From positions 160,037 to 224,036 of the forward strand of contig NZ_LQOX01000129.1 in assembly GCF_002102175.1 (NCBI RefSeq): a stretch of DNA of 64,000 nucleotides, read 5' to 3'. Shown here one piece after another: positions 25,078 to 34,023 of the stretch. How positions within the stretch are numbered: position 1 is the stretch's first letter; each line of letters begins with the position of its first letter. Made by a program: the position numbers and the translations under genes. Below the pieces are notes generated by a model. The model saw only the letters and a list, made by a program, of their open reading frames with translations. It was not told where the DNA came from and searched no databases. The DNA is from Mycobacterium gastri. GTDB lineage: Bacteria; Actinomycetota; Actinomycetes; Mycobacteriales; Mycobacteriaceae.

Positions 25078-26850
25078 ATGACCAACGTGATCACCCAACC
25101 GCAGCTGATGGCCACCGCCGCCGCGAACATCGAAGGAATTCGCTCGGCGATCGCCGAAGCCAATGCCGCCGCCGCAGCCCCGACAACGGGTCTGGTAGCG
25201 GCGGCAGCCGACGAAGTGTCGGCGGCGGCCGCGACGCTGTTCGGCGCATACGCGCAGGAATACCAGGCGGTCATCAAGCAGGCCGCGGTGTTCCATGACA
25301 CATTCGCCCAGGCCCTGGCCGCCGCCGCGACGGCCTACACAGAAGCGGAGGCGGTCAACGCGGCGATGGTGTCCGGCGCGCTTCGGGCGGTGACCTCGCC
25401 TATCGCGTCGTTACTCGGCGGAGCCCCGGTCACGGCCGCGGCGGTCGGGGGCCCGGCCGCGGCGCCGGCTGCCCTGCCGATTCCGTTCGATGCCTTGATC
25501 ATGACCGGCAGTGGCTCGCCGATTCCATCACTGCCGTACATGCAGGCCGTTGCGCCCTACATTTCCGGCACGCCAAACCAGTTGCTCCCCCTCAACACTC
25601 CTGAAGGTTTGTATCCGCTTACCCAGATCAAGGACTTGCCGCTCACCCAGTCGGTGACCACGGGTGTGCAAATCCTCGACAACGCGCTCTTCGGGCCGCA
25701 GGGGCTGATCACAGCCGGAGGCAACGTCGCGGTGTTGGGCTATTCGCAAAGCGCCATCCTCTCCTCGATGGAGATGCGCCAACTCATTCTGCAGGGGAGC
25801 CCGAACACGGCCAACCTCAGCTTCACGCTGCTGGGCAACCCGATGGCCCCCAACGGCGGCCTGCTGTCGCGCTTCCCCGGGTTGTCCATGCCGGCGCTGG
25901 GTCTGGAGTTCTACGGGGCGACGCCGTCGAATTCGGGTTACCAGCTCAGCCAGTACACACTTCAATACGACGGATACGCCGACTTCCCGCGTTACCCGCT
26001 CAACTTCCTGTCGGACCTCAACGCATTCCTGGGTATCCAGTTCGTACACGGCGACTACCCGTTACTGGATCCGAACAACCTTCCCCCGGGCTACAACATG
26101 GTGGAGTTGCCGGTGTCTCCTGCCAATAACGGTCTCGAGCACTACTACATGATCACCTCCCCGGAACTTCCGCTGCTGACACCGCTGCGGGCAATTCCGG
26201 TGATCGGCAACCCCCTGGCCGACCTGGTCCAGCCGGACCTGACGTATCTGGTCAACCTGGGCTACGGCGATCCTCGCTTCGGCTATTCGACCGGATACGC
26301 CGACGTTCCCACCCGCTTTGGGCTGTTTCCGTCGATCGACCCGGTGACATTCGCCGGCGATATGGTCGGCGGAGCCCAGCAGGGGGTGAATGCCTTCGTC
26401 GCCGACATCGGCGCCATGCTGCCGACCTCGCTGCCCGACTTCTCGCTGCCGGCCGCCGCGCTGACCGGCGGCTCGCCGACATCGTGGGCGCTGCCCAGCC
26501 TGCCGGCGGCCACGGGCTCGCCGATTGACGGCATCATCGACGCCCTCAAAGCGGCCAACGCCCGGTTCACCGACGCCATCAGCAGCGCCGCCTCAGACAC
26601 CTACGCGATGGCGCTACCGACGGCAGACATCATCAACACCCTGGCCACCAAGGTTCCGTCGTATGACGTCAACCTCTTCCTGGACGGGATCCGGGAGCTG
26701 GCCAACGGTGACCCGGCCGGCATCGTCAATGCATTCGGCTATCCGGTCGCGGCCGATGTAGCGCTGCTGACCCTCGCGGGCGGCTTCCAAACCATCGTCT
26801 TGCTCAATGGAGTCGAATCGGTCATCGGCGACCTCACCGGTGCGGCCTAG
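25078..26850 (+). CDS. PE-like protein with PE-PPE serine hydrolase domain, extended C-terminus (array copy 7)
   Basis: ATG 25078 (MTNVITQPQLMATAAANIEG) follows GAAGGAAA. The frame upstream to 24976 is not family-like. The 590-residue product is the longest copy. It has QPQ in place of the PE dipeptide, YTEAE as the secretion signal, and nucleophile motif LGYSQSAILSSMEM. The C-terminal module resembles copies 6 and 8 (MALPTADIINTLATKVPSYDVNLFLDGIRELANGDPAGIVNAFGYPVAADVALLTLAGG). It is predicted to be exported by a type VII system and to act on lipid esters at or beyond the cell envelope. Confidence 0.92.
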   Translation: MTNVITQPQLMATAAANIEGIRSAIAEANAAAAAPTTGLVAAAADEVSAAAATLFGAYAQEYQAVIKQAAVFHDTFAQALAAAATAYTEAEAVNAAMVSGALRAVTSPIASLLGGAPVTAAAVGGPAAAPAALPIPFDALIMTGSGSPIPSLPYMQAVAPYISGTPNQLLPLNTPEGLYPLTQIKDLPLTQSVTTGVQILDNALFGPQGLITAGGNVAVLGYSQSAILSSMEMRQLILQGSPNTANLSFTLLGNPMAPNGGLLSRFPGLSMPALGLEFYGATPSNSGYQLSQYTLQYDGYADFPRYPLNFLSDLNAFLGIQFVHGDYPLLDPNNLPPGYNMVELPVSPANNGLEHYYMITSPELPLLTPLRAIPVIGNPLADLVQPDLTYLVNLGYGDPRFGYSTGYADVPTRFGLFPSIDPVTFAGDMVGGAQQGVNAFVADIGAMLPTSLPDFSLPAAALTGGSPTSWALPSLPAATGSPIDGIIDALKAANARFTDAISSAASDTYAMALPTADIINTLATKVPSYDVNLFLDGIRELANGDPAGIVNAFGYPVAADVALLTLAGGFQTIVLLNGVESVIGDLTGAA

Positions 26851-27014
26851 TTTTTTTCTAGCCGTCGCCACGGTAACCAAAACCACTTCGGCGCAGCTGT
26901 TCTGAGGCCGGCGACCCGGGGGAACTGACCGTCCGCGACATCGGGGCCGAGCATCCGCGGCGCGCTCCCTATGGTCCGGCGGGCATGGGGACCGTTCCGC
27001 GCGGCCGATTTTCT

Positions 27015-27054
27015 GGTCAAATCTCAAGCGGCCCTTACCGAAACGCCTTACGCT
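27015..27054 (+). promoter_or_regulatory. Shared PE promoter block, copy 8 (weak)
   Basis: GGTCAAATCTCAAGCGG through CTTACCGAAACGCC to TACGCT (27049-27054), 86 nt before ATG 27140. The end GCCTTACGCT is identical to that in copy 5. Confidence 0.42.
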
Positions 27055-27139
27055 GACGGGCACCGGCTTCGGGCGCCGGATTACCTGTTCGCCGATCTAT
27101 CGGTTGGACAGGAATCCTGGTCGTTCGGAGGACGGACCG

Positions 27140-28870
27140 ATGACGTATTTCACCACCGAGCCGCAGATGATGACGGCGGCGGCCGCCGATGTGGCGCGAA
27201 TCGGTTCAGCGATCGGCGAGGCCAACGCGGCCGCGGCGGGGCAGATCACCGTTTGGGTAGCCGCCGCGGCCGACGAGGTGTCAGCGGCCACCGCTAACCT
27301 TTTCGGCTCGTACGCCCGGGAGTACCAGGCGGTCATGAGTCAGGCGGCAGCCTTCCATGACCGCTTCATCCAGGCGTTGACCGGCGCGGCAAGCGCCTAT
27401 CTGGACACCGAAGCCGGCAACGCCGCCGCTGCGCTCAACGCACTCACGGCACCGGTCCAGTCACTGCTGGGCCGCCCGCTGGCTGATAGCGCCACAACCG
27501 CCGCGATGCCGGCGCCGGCGGCAAGTCCCACCACCGCTTTGGTGATGGGTGGCAGCGGCGTGCCGATACCGGATGCGAGCTTCGTGAGCAATGTCGTCGG
27601 CACCTATCTCACGCCCAATTTCCCCGCCGTAACCTTCAACCCGCGGGCCCTGTTCACCCCCGAAGGGCTGTATCCGGCGTTTGGCCCCAAGGACTTGACC
27701 CTGGACGCGTCGGTGTCTCAAGGACTGACCATGCTGGACGACGCGATCCGGCGGGAACTGGCCGCCGGCAATCCCGTCGCCGTCGTCGGCCTCTCGCAGA
27801 GCGCGGTCATCGCCTCACTGGAGATGAGCAAACTCAGCCCCACCGGGGCCCCGAGTTCGCTACCGATAACCTTCACCCTGCTCGGGAACCCGGTTAATCC
27901 CAACGGCGGCCTGCTCACCCGTTTCCCCGGACTGAGCCTGCCGAGCCTGGGCATCACCGCCTACGGCGCACCCCCGGACAACGCCTTCCCCACCAGCGTC
28001 TACACCATCGAATACGACGGCTACGCCGACTTCCCGCGGTACCCGATCAACATCTTGTCCGACGTCAACGCCCTGGCCGGCGTCGTCTTTCTGCATGACA
28101 CCTATCCGGAGCTGACGTCGCTTCCACCCGCCATCACCTTGCCGACGCAAGGCCCCACCCAGACCACGTACTACATGATCCGCAGCCAGCATCTGCCGAT
28201 CTTGACGCCACTGCGGGCGCTGCCGTTCGTCGGCAACCCGCTGGCAGACCTGATCGAGCCGGACCTGAAGGTGTTGGTCAACCTCGGTTACGGCGACCCG
28301 GCCTATGGCTATTCGACCGGGCCGGCGAACGTGCCCACCCCATTCGAACTGGTCCCTCCGCTTAGCCCCATCACCGTCGTGGGTGCCTTGGTCACCGGAA
28401 CCCAGCAGGGCGTGGGCGCGTTTGCAAGCGACATCGCCGCCATGGGCGTGCCGGCGCTGCCGGACCTGTCCCTGTCCGGCACGGCAAGTCCGTTGACCCC
28501 GCCCGACCTATTCGGCCAGCCCCCCACACCTGCGACCGTGTCGATCGACAGCGTCATCACCAGCCTGCAGGCGGCGAACACCGCTGCCACCAACGCCGTC
28601 TCGAACGCGATGTCCGGGGGCTATTCGGCGCTGCTTGCGACCGCGGACATCGCCAACGCGGTCCTGACCTCGTTGCCCTCCTATGACCTCAGCCTGTTCC
28701 TGGACGGGATCGCGCAAGCGGCCAACGGCGACCCGGCAGGTCTGGTCAATGCGATCGGCCGTCCGATCGCGGCGAACGCGGGACTGCTGACATTCGGTGC
28801 CGGTTTCGAGCTCATCGTCATCGGCAATGCCGTCGTTTCGATGCTCGGCGGTCAGATCGAGCCGGCTTAG
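27140..28870 (+). CDS. PE-like protein with PE-PPE serine hydrolase domain, extended C-terminus (array copy 8)
   Basis: ATG 27140 (MTYFTTEPQMMTAAAADVAR) follows GGAGGAC. The 576-residue product reads EPQ at the PE position, with YLDTE as secretion signal. Its nucleophile motif is GLSQS, differing from the GYSQS of most copies. The C-terminal module is present (LATADIANAVLTSLPSYDLSLFLDGIAQAANGDPAGLVNAIGRPIAANAGLLTFGAGFE). From its position next to the Rv0149-like gene it is the likely counterpart of PE1. Its stop overlaps the convergent oxidoreductase stop by four bases. Confidence 0.92.
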   Translation: MTYFTTEPQMMTAAAADVARIGSAIGEANAAAAGQITVWVAAAADEVSAATANLFGSYAREYQAVMSQAAAFHDRFIQALTGAASAYLDTEAGNAAAALNALTAPVQSLLGRPLADSATTAAMPAPAASPTTALVMGGSGVPIPDASFVSNVVGTYLTPNFPAVTFNPRALFTPEGLYPAFGPKDLTLDASVSQGLTMLDDAIRRELAAGNPVAVVGLSQSAVIASLEMSKLSPTGAPSSLPITFTLLGNPVNPNGGLLTRFPGLSLPSLGITAYGAPPDNAFPTSVYTIEYDGYADFPRYPINILSDVNALAGVVFLHDTYPELTSLPPAITLPTQGPTQTTYYMIRSQHLPILTPLRALPFVGNPLADLIEPDLKVLVNLGYGDPAYGYSTGPANVPTPFELVPPLSPITVVGALVTGTQQGVGAFASDIAAMGVPALPDLSLSGTASPLTPPDLFGQPPTPATVSIDSVITSLQAANTAATNAVSNAMSGGYSALLATADIANAVLTSLPSYDLSLFLDGIAQAANGDPAGLVNAIGRPIAANAGLLTFGAGFELIVIGNAVVSMLGGQIEPA

Positions 28871-29835
28871 GGCTCCAGCACCACCTTGCCGAGCACACCT
28901 CCGTCGGCCAGGCTCTGTAGCGCGGACTGGGCTTCGGACAACGGATAGCGTTGCGGCGGAGGCGGTCTCAACCCCAGCGCGACCAGATAGTTCAAACCCC
29001 AGGAGAACAAGCCCGCCGAACCGGGGACCTTGTTGAGGTACTCGCCCCACGCGACGCCGAGCACACCGACATTGCGCAGCAGCAACCGGTTGACCGTGAG
29101 CGTCGGGATGCTGCCCGCGGCAAAGCCGATGACCAACAACTTGCCGTCGATGGCCAGCGCCCGGATGGCGTCGTCGAAGCTCGGGCCGCCGATCGGGTCG
29201 ACGACGATATCCACGCCGCGGCCGTGAGTGTGCTTGTGCACCTGCGCAACCCAGCCATCCGTCAAGCGCAGCACCACGTCGGCACCGAGCGCCCCGACGT
29301 AGTCAACCGCCCCCTCGCGGTGCACCACGGCTATCACCTGGCGTGCGCCCATCGCCTTGGCGAGCTGGACGGCAGCCGTGCCCACCCCGCCGGCGGCACC
29401 GAGCACCAGCACCGTGTTGCCCGGCCGCATTGCGGCACGGCGGGCCAGCGCGAAGTACATGGTGTTGTAGTTGACCAACAACGACACGGCTTCGGCGTCG
29501 TCGAGTTCGGCGGGGCTGCGCACCACGTTGGAAACCGGAACAGCCACCCGTTCGGCGTAGCAACCGAGCACCCCGAAGGCCGAGACTCGTTCCCCCACAT
29601 GAAAACCGGAGCCGATCGGCGCATAGCGCACGACGCCGGCGGATTCCAGGCCAGGCACGAACGGCGGCGGCAACTTCAGTTGGTACTCGCCCTTGCTCAG
29701 TAGCAGGTCCGGAAAGCACACGCCGGCAGCGCGGACGTCGATGACGACCTTGTCGCCGTCATCGGGAATGTCGTCGATATCGGTATAGACTATGCCGGAC
29801 GGGCCGGAAAGCTCTTGTACGACACAGGCTTTCAT
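28867..29835 (-). CDS. Quinone oxidoreductase-type zinc-independent MDR protein (Rv0149-like)
   Basis: The 322-residue protein has the MDR fold: N-terminal MKACVVQELSGPSGIVYTDI, GVCFPDLLLSKGEYQLKLPPPFVPGLESAGVV, and the NADPH-binding VLVLGAAGGVGTAAVQLAKAMGARQVIAV near residues 140-168. It lacks the structural-zinc cysteine cluster, as expected of quinone oxidoreductase-like members. It is predicted to reduce an enone or quinone with NADPH. Substrate unknown. It is six bases downstream of the SDR gene on the same strand, forming an operon-like run with the SDR and perhaps the aldehyde dehydrogenase. Confidence 0.9.
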   Translation of the reverse strand: MKACVVQELSGPSGIVYTDIDDIPDDGDKVVIDVRAAGVCFPDLLLSKGEYQLKLPPPFVPGLESAGVVRYAPIGSGFHVGERVSAFGVLGCYAERVAVPVSNVVRSPAELDDAEAVSLLVNYNTMYFALARRAAMRPGNTVLVLGAAGGVGTAAVQLAKAMGARQVIAVVHREGAVDYVGALGADVVLRLTDGWVAQVHKHTHGRGVDIVVDPIGGPSFDDAIRALAIDGKLLVIGFAAGSIPTLTVNRLLLRNVGVLGVAWGEYLNKVPGSAGLFSWGLNYLVALGLRPPPPQRYPLSEAQSALQSLADGGVLGKVVLEP

Positions 29836-29840
29836 GCAAG

Positions 29841-30701
29841 CTACAGCTTGAATCCGGCTTTTTGCGCGGCGGACAGGTCGGTGATCTCGGCCCAGTGTGC
29901 CGCCACATCCTGCACCGAAGGCGGGGTGTCGAAGTTAACCCCGGCGTTCTGGAACAACGCGGCTCGCTGCACCTTGCCACCACCGACGATGAACACCGAC
30001 GCGTTGTCCGCGCATTCCTCGGTGCACAGGTAGGCCACCACCGGCGCGACGAAATCCGGCGTGAGCTTCTCCAGCACCTCCGGCGGCATGATGTCCTGGG
30101 TCATCCGGGTGGCCGCGATCGGGGCGACCGCGTTGGCGTGGATGTTGTATTTGGCGCCTTCCAGCGCCAGCGTGTTGATCAGGCCGACCAGCCCGAGCTT
30201 GGCCGCACCGTAGTTGGTCTGGCCGAAGTTGCCGAACAGCCCGCTGGTGGAGGTGGCGACGACGACCCGGCCGTAACTCTGTTCGCGGAAGTGCGGCCAG
30301 GCCGCGCGGATCACGTTGTACCCGCCGTAGAGGTGCACCTTGAGCACGGCGTCCCAGTTCTCGAACGACATCTTGTGGAAGGTGCCGTCGCGCAGGATCC
30401 CGGCATTGCTGACCACGCCATGCACCGCCCCGAACTCGTCGAGCGCGGTCTTGACGATGTTGGCCGCCCCCTCGGGCTCGGCGACGCTGTCGTAGTTGGC
30501 CACCGCGCGCCCGCCGGCGTCCTTGATCTCGGCGACGACCTGATCGGCCATGTTGTGGCCGGCGCCAGTCCCGTCCCGGGATCCGCCGAGATCGTTGACG
30601 ACGACGCTGGCGCCCTCCCGGGCAAGAGTCAGGGCGTATTCACGGCCCAGCCCCCCACCGGCTCCGGTAACGACGACGACGCGATCCTGCACTCCAGGCA
30701 T
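29841..30701 (-). CDS. Short-chain dehydrogenase/reductase (Rv0148-like)
   Basis: The 286-residue SDR has the Rossmann motif VVVTGAGGGLGREYALTLAREGASVVVNDLGG (~residues 8-39), the NAG segment in VSNAGILRDGTFHKMSFENWDAVL, catalytic serine in VVATSTSGLFGNFGQTNYGAAKLG, and Y/K in NYGAAK. The sequence follows closely the M. tuberculosis Rv0148 that I recall. The resemblance to the dehydrogenase domain of the peroxisomal multifunctional enzyme suggests a 3-hydroxyacyl-CoA dehydrogenase activity. It is upstream of the MDR gene in one transcription unit. Confidence 0.93.
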   Translation of the reverse strand: MPGVQDRVVVVTGAGGGLGREYALTLAREGASVVVNDLGGSRDGTGAGHNMADQVVAEIKDAGGRAVANYDSVAEPEGAANIVKTALDEFGAVHGVVSNAGILRDGTFHKMSFENWDAVLKVHLYGGYNVIRAAWPHFREQSYGRVVVATSTSGLFGNFGQTNYGAAKLGLVGLINTLALEGAKYNIHANAVAPIAATRMTQDIMPPEVLEKLTPDFVAPVVAYLCTEECADNASVFIVGGGKVQRAALFQNAGVNFDTPPSVQDVAAHWAEITDLSAAQKAGFKL

Positions 30702-30781
30702 CAGCTTCCTCTCTGAACGTGCGTTGACATGGTCAGGGTCGGCCCGGCGGCTAACCGGGTCGCGCGGGCATCTGCGTCAGG

Positions 30782-32269
30782 CTAGAACAGCTTGCGCGCC
30801 AGCTTGAACGCCCGCTCGGTGTAGGGCGGGTAGATGATCTTCGAGAAGTCGGGGCGGGTCGGCTTGGTCAGCACCGACTTGCGGTGGCTGAACTCGTCGA
30901 AGCCCCATTTGCCGTGGTATGCACCCATGCCGGAGGCGCCCACGCCGCCGAACGGCAGCTTGGCCGTCGACACCTGGAAGGCCAGGTGGTTGACCAGCAT
31001 GCCGCCGGCCGGCACCTCCTTGATCACCCGTTCACGCGTTTCTCGTGACTTGGTGAACAGGTATGCCGACAGCGGCTTGGGCCGCGAGTTGACGAACTTG
31101 ATTGCCTCGTCCAGCGACTTGACGGTGAGCACCGGCAGGATCGGCCCGAAGATCTCGTTGGACATCAGCGGTCCGGCCGGATCGGGGTCGACGACGACGG
31201 TCGGCTGGATACGCAGGCTCGACGCGTCACATTGACCGCCCACGGCGACCTTGGCCTTCCCGTCGGCTTCGCCCTGGTTTTCGACAGCGGCGAGGTAACC
31301 GCTCAACCGGTCGAACTGGCGCTGGTTGACAATGCGCAATCCGGCCGGGTCGTCCTGGGAACGGAACCTGCTGATGGCGGCGCCGATCTTGGTGACGAGC
31401 TCGTCGCGGATGGTCGCGTCGGCCAGCACGTAATCGGGAGCGACGCAGGTCTGGCCACCGTTGAGCAGCTTGATCCAGGCGATCCGCTTGGCGGCGACAT
31501 CGATGTCCGCGTCGGCCGCAACGATCACCGGGCTCTTGCCGCCGAGTTCGAGCGTGACCGGGGTCAGATGCGGCGCCGCGCCTTCGTAGACCTTGCGGCC
31601 GATCTCGGTGCCGCCGGTGAACATCACCCGGTCCAGGCCCTGCGCGATGAGCGCCTGACTTACCGTGCCGTCGCCTTCGACCACGGCAATCGCGTCGCGG
31701 TCGAGGTAGCGGGGCACCAGCTCGGCTATCAGTCGTGACGACGCCGCGGCGATTTCCGAGGGTTTGAGGATGACGGTGTTTCCGGCGGCGATCGCGCCGA
31801 CCGCCGGGCCCAGCGTCAGATAGAACGGGTAATTCCAGGCGCCGATGATCAGCACGGTGCCGTAGGGTTCGTACTCCACCCAGCCCCGGCCGGGCAGCTG
31901 CGGCGCCTCGAGGAGCAGGTACTTGCGGCGCATCCACTTGCGGACCTTCTTGGCCGCATACTTCGCTTCGCTGACTGTCACCGCGATATCGGCGATATAC
32001 GCCTCGACCGGGTTGCGGTCCAGGTCCTCGGCGAGCGCCTTGGTGATCGCGTCCTCGTTCTCCTCCATCAGCCGCTGCAATTGCAGTAACTGGTTCCTGC
32101 GCCACTCGACACTGCGAGTGCGTCCGGTGGCGAACGTCTTACGCAGCCGCGCCACGGTTTCGGCTACTGTTCCGGCGACATCGGTCGACTTCGACGCGTC
32201 GGCTTCAGCGGCTGCGGGCTGGGCCGCCTCGAGTTCCTGAGCTTTCGGTGCAACCGATTCGGCGGTCAT
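30782..32269 (-). CDS. Aldehyde dehydrogenase, class 3 type (Rv0147-like)
   Basis: The 495-residue protein has WNYPFYLTLGPAVGAIAAGNTVILKPSE (cofactor region), VTLELGGKSPVIV with the general-base glutamate, and catalytic cysteine in NGGQTCVAPDYVL. A ~35-residue alanine/glutamate-rich N-terminal leader precedes the family start. Class 3-type enzymes oxidise fatty or aromatic aldehydes to acids with NAD(P). The basic, hydrophobic C-terminus (TERAFKLARKLF) may help membrane association. It is about 80 bp upstream of the SDR gene, and the group may process lipid-derived aldehydes. Confidence 0.93.
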   Translation of the reverse strand: MTAESVAPKAQELEAAQPAAAEADASKSTDVAGTVAETVARLRKTFATGRTRSVEWRRNQLLQLQRLMEENEDAITKALAEDLDRNPVEAYIADIAVTVSEAKYAAKKVRKWMRRKYLLLEAPQLPGRGWVEYEPYGTVLIIGAWNYPFYLTLGPAVGAIAAGNTVILKPSEIAAASSRLIAELVPRYLDRDAIAVVEGDGTVSQALIAQGLDRVMFTGGTEIGRKVYEGAAPHLTPVTLELGGKSPVIVAADADIDVAAKRIAWIKLLNGGQTCVAPDYVLADATIRDELVTKIGAAISRFRSQDDPAGLRIVNQRQFDRLSGYLAAVENQGEADGKAKVAVGGQCDASSLRIQPTVVVDPDPAGPLMSNEIFGPILPVLTVKSLDEAIKFVNSRPKPLSAYLFTKSRETRERVIKEVPAGGMLVNHLAFQVSTAKLPFGGVGASGMGAYHGKWGFDEFSHRKSVLTKPTRPDFSKIIYPPYTERAFKLARKLF

Positions 32270-32280
32270 CGTTGTCCCTT

Positions 32281-32342
32281 CCTATCGGGGTCCTATCGGG
32301 GTCCGATCCGGATCTTTCCGGGTCCGATCCGGGTCTTTCCGG
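32281..32342. repeat. Two short tandem repeats upstream of the aldehyde dehydrogenase
   Basis: CCTATCGGGGT occurs twice in tandem (32281-32302, sharing an edge). The 21-bp unit GTCCGATCCGG-nTCTTTCCGG then occurs twice in tandem (32301-32321 and 32322-32342) with one mismatch. It lies in the leader of the aldehyde dehydrogenase gene. Confidence 0.8.
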
Positions 32343-32458
32343 CTTCCCGGAAGTGGCCCGGAGTGCTCATGCCACATCATGTGGTCGCACATCGGTGATA
32401 TTCGCGATCCTAGTCATGCGGCTACGGCAGGAATAGAAAAGATCCGGCCCGATCTGCG

Positions 32459-33757
32459 CTACGCCGGAGCGGCGGGTGACACTCTGGTACCTGGCGCAGG
32501 TCGTTCGGCACGAAACAGCGGTATCGCGACCGCCCCGGCGAGCAGGGACAGGCCCGCAAACCAGGCGAAGGCGGCGGAAAAGCCGAGTGGCAGCAGGATG
32601 GCCTGGAAGACCAGGCTGCCAACGCCCATGCCAACCCACAGGACGCAGGAGTTGAGCCCGATCGCCTGCCCGCGCTGCCCGGGAAGATCGGTGACGATGA
32701 CGACCAGGGCCGGTTGGGTCATGTCGTACCCCAGCGACAGCGAGACGACGGCGGCCTGGAGGAATACCAACGACGGCTCACTGGCGAACACCGCGGCACA
32801 GGCGGCGGTCAGGGCCAACCCGAGTGGGATGACGCGCGCCCGTCCGTAGCGATCGGCCAGTCGGCCGATGGCCGGGCTGAGCACCAAGCCCGGGATGCCG
32901 TAGCCGAGCAGCACCAGCCCGATCTGCGCCTCGTCGAGCTGAACGTGGTCGTGCAGATAGACCCCCAGCCAGGTGTAGATCCCGGCGTGCAGCACCGCGT
33001 TGACCAGCACGTAGCCATAGGTCCGGCGACCACGGGAGGTGCTCAGCAGATCCGCGAATCCGGCCGCGACCTGGCGGACCGACGACGGGCGTGGCGCTGC
33101 AGCGGTGTCGGGAACCAACCACAGCCCCAGCACCAGCAACGCCAATCCGCCGACGGCCACCACACCGAACAACCCCTGCCAGCCGACCAGCTGTTCGCCC
33201 AGCGCGCCCCCGGCCGCGCCGAAGGCCATCCCACCGGCCGCTCCGCCGAAGACCCATCCCAGCACCCGGCCGCGACGCCGGTACGGCACCAGGTCGCCGA
33301 TCAATGCCACACTGATCGGCACCACGCCGCCGGCGGCGACCCCGGTCACGAATCGAAGCGCGATGAATTCCCCGACGTTGGTTGCCAGCGGGGTGCCTGC
33401 GGTCAGAATCACGAAGGCGCACAGCGAAATAAGGATGACGCGGCGGCGTCCCCACCGGTCCGATACCGTGCCCCACACCAGGACCGTCCACCCGTAGGGC
33501 ACCAAGAACGCCGGCACCCCGAGTCCGACCATGCCCGCGGTGCTGCCGAAGTCGCCCGCCAGCGCCGGCAGGATCGGGGCAACCATGAAGATCTGCGCGA
33601 AAAGCAGGAACGCCGTCGAGGTCAGCAGCGCCAGCGTCAGTGCGAAAGAGTTCGCGTCAGTGTCCGGGGCGACCCCGCGCCCCGCTGCTTCGCCGCGGCC
33701 AACGTGGCCCGGCGTGCCGCGCAGGAGACCGTGACCATCGGCGCTCCGGGTCGACAC
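32459..33757 (-). CDS. MFS transporter
   Basis: The 432-residue membrane protein has about 12 predicted helices. Motif A is in the first cytoplasmic loop (WGTVSDRWGRRRVI), with a weaker copy in the middle loop (IGRLADRYGRARVI). ALTLALLTSTAFLLFAQIFMVAPILPAL forms the first helix after a ~30-residue polar leader. It is probably a proton-coupled drug or metabolite exporter of the DHA type. The true start may be a downstream GTG, since the leader is unusually hydrophilic. It is on the same strand as, and upstream of, the aldehyde dehydrogenase, with ~190 bp between them. Confidence 0.88.
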   Translation of the reverse strand: MSTRSADGHGLLRGTPGHVGRGEAAGRGVAPDTDANSFALTLALLTSTAFLLFAQIFMVAPILPALAGDFGSTAGMVGLGVPAFLVPYGWTVLVWGTVSDRWGRRRVILISLCAFVILTAGTPLATNVGEFIALRFVTGVAAGGVVPISVALIGDLVPYRRRGRVLGWVFGGAAGGMAFGAAGGALGEQLVGWQGLFGVVAVGGLALLVLGLWLVPDTAAAPRPSSVRQVAAGFADLLSTSRGRRTYGYVLVNAVLHAGIYTWLGVYLHDHVQLDEAQIGLVLLGYGIPGLVLSPAIGRLADRYGRARVIPLGLALTAACAAVFASEPSLVFLQAAVVSLSLGYDMTQPALVVIVTDLPGQRGQAIGLNSCVLWVGMGVGSLVFQAILLPLGFSAAFAWFAGLSLLAGAVAIPLFRAERPAPGTRVSPAAPA

Positions 33758-34023
33758 GGCCGCAACCCCGGGTTAACCGGTTAGTCCGCGCCGGCTTGAT
33801 GGGGTGGGTCACCCAGCGATATGGACGAAAAGGAGAAGCTCCTGGCAGTTGCCGATCCGAGGGCTACCGTGCTGACCGCGGCGTCGAGGTCCATGCAACC
33901 ACTTCCTTACCGGGCGACCGGACGGAGCCTCAGACTAACCCAGCCGCCATCGGCCGGCCGTGGCTTTGAAAGTTTTGCTGCAGCGAAATCCGAACGGGCC
34001 TTTGCTTTGAGTGCTTTCTCCCG

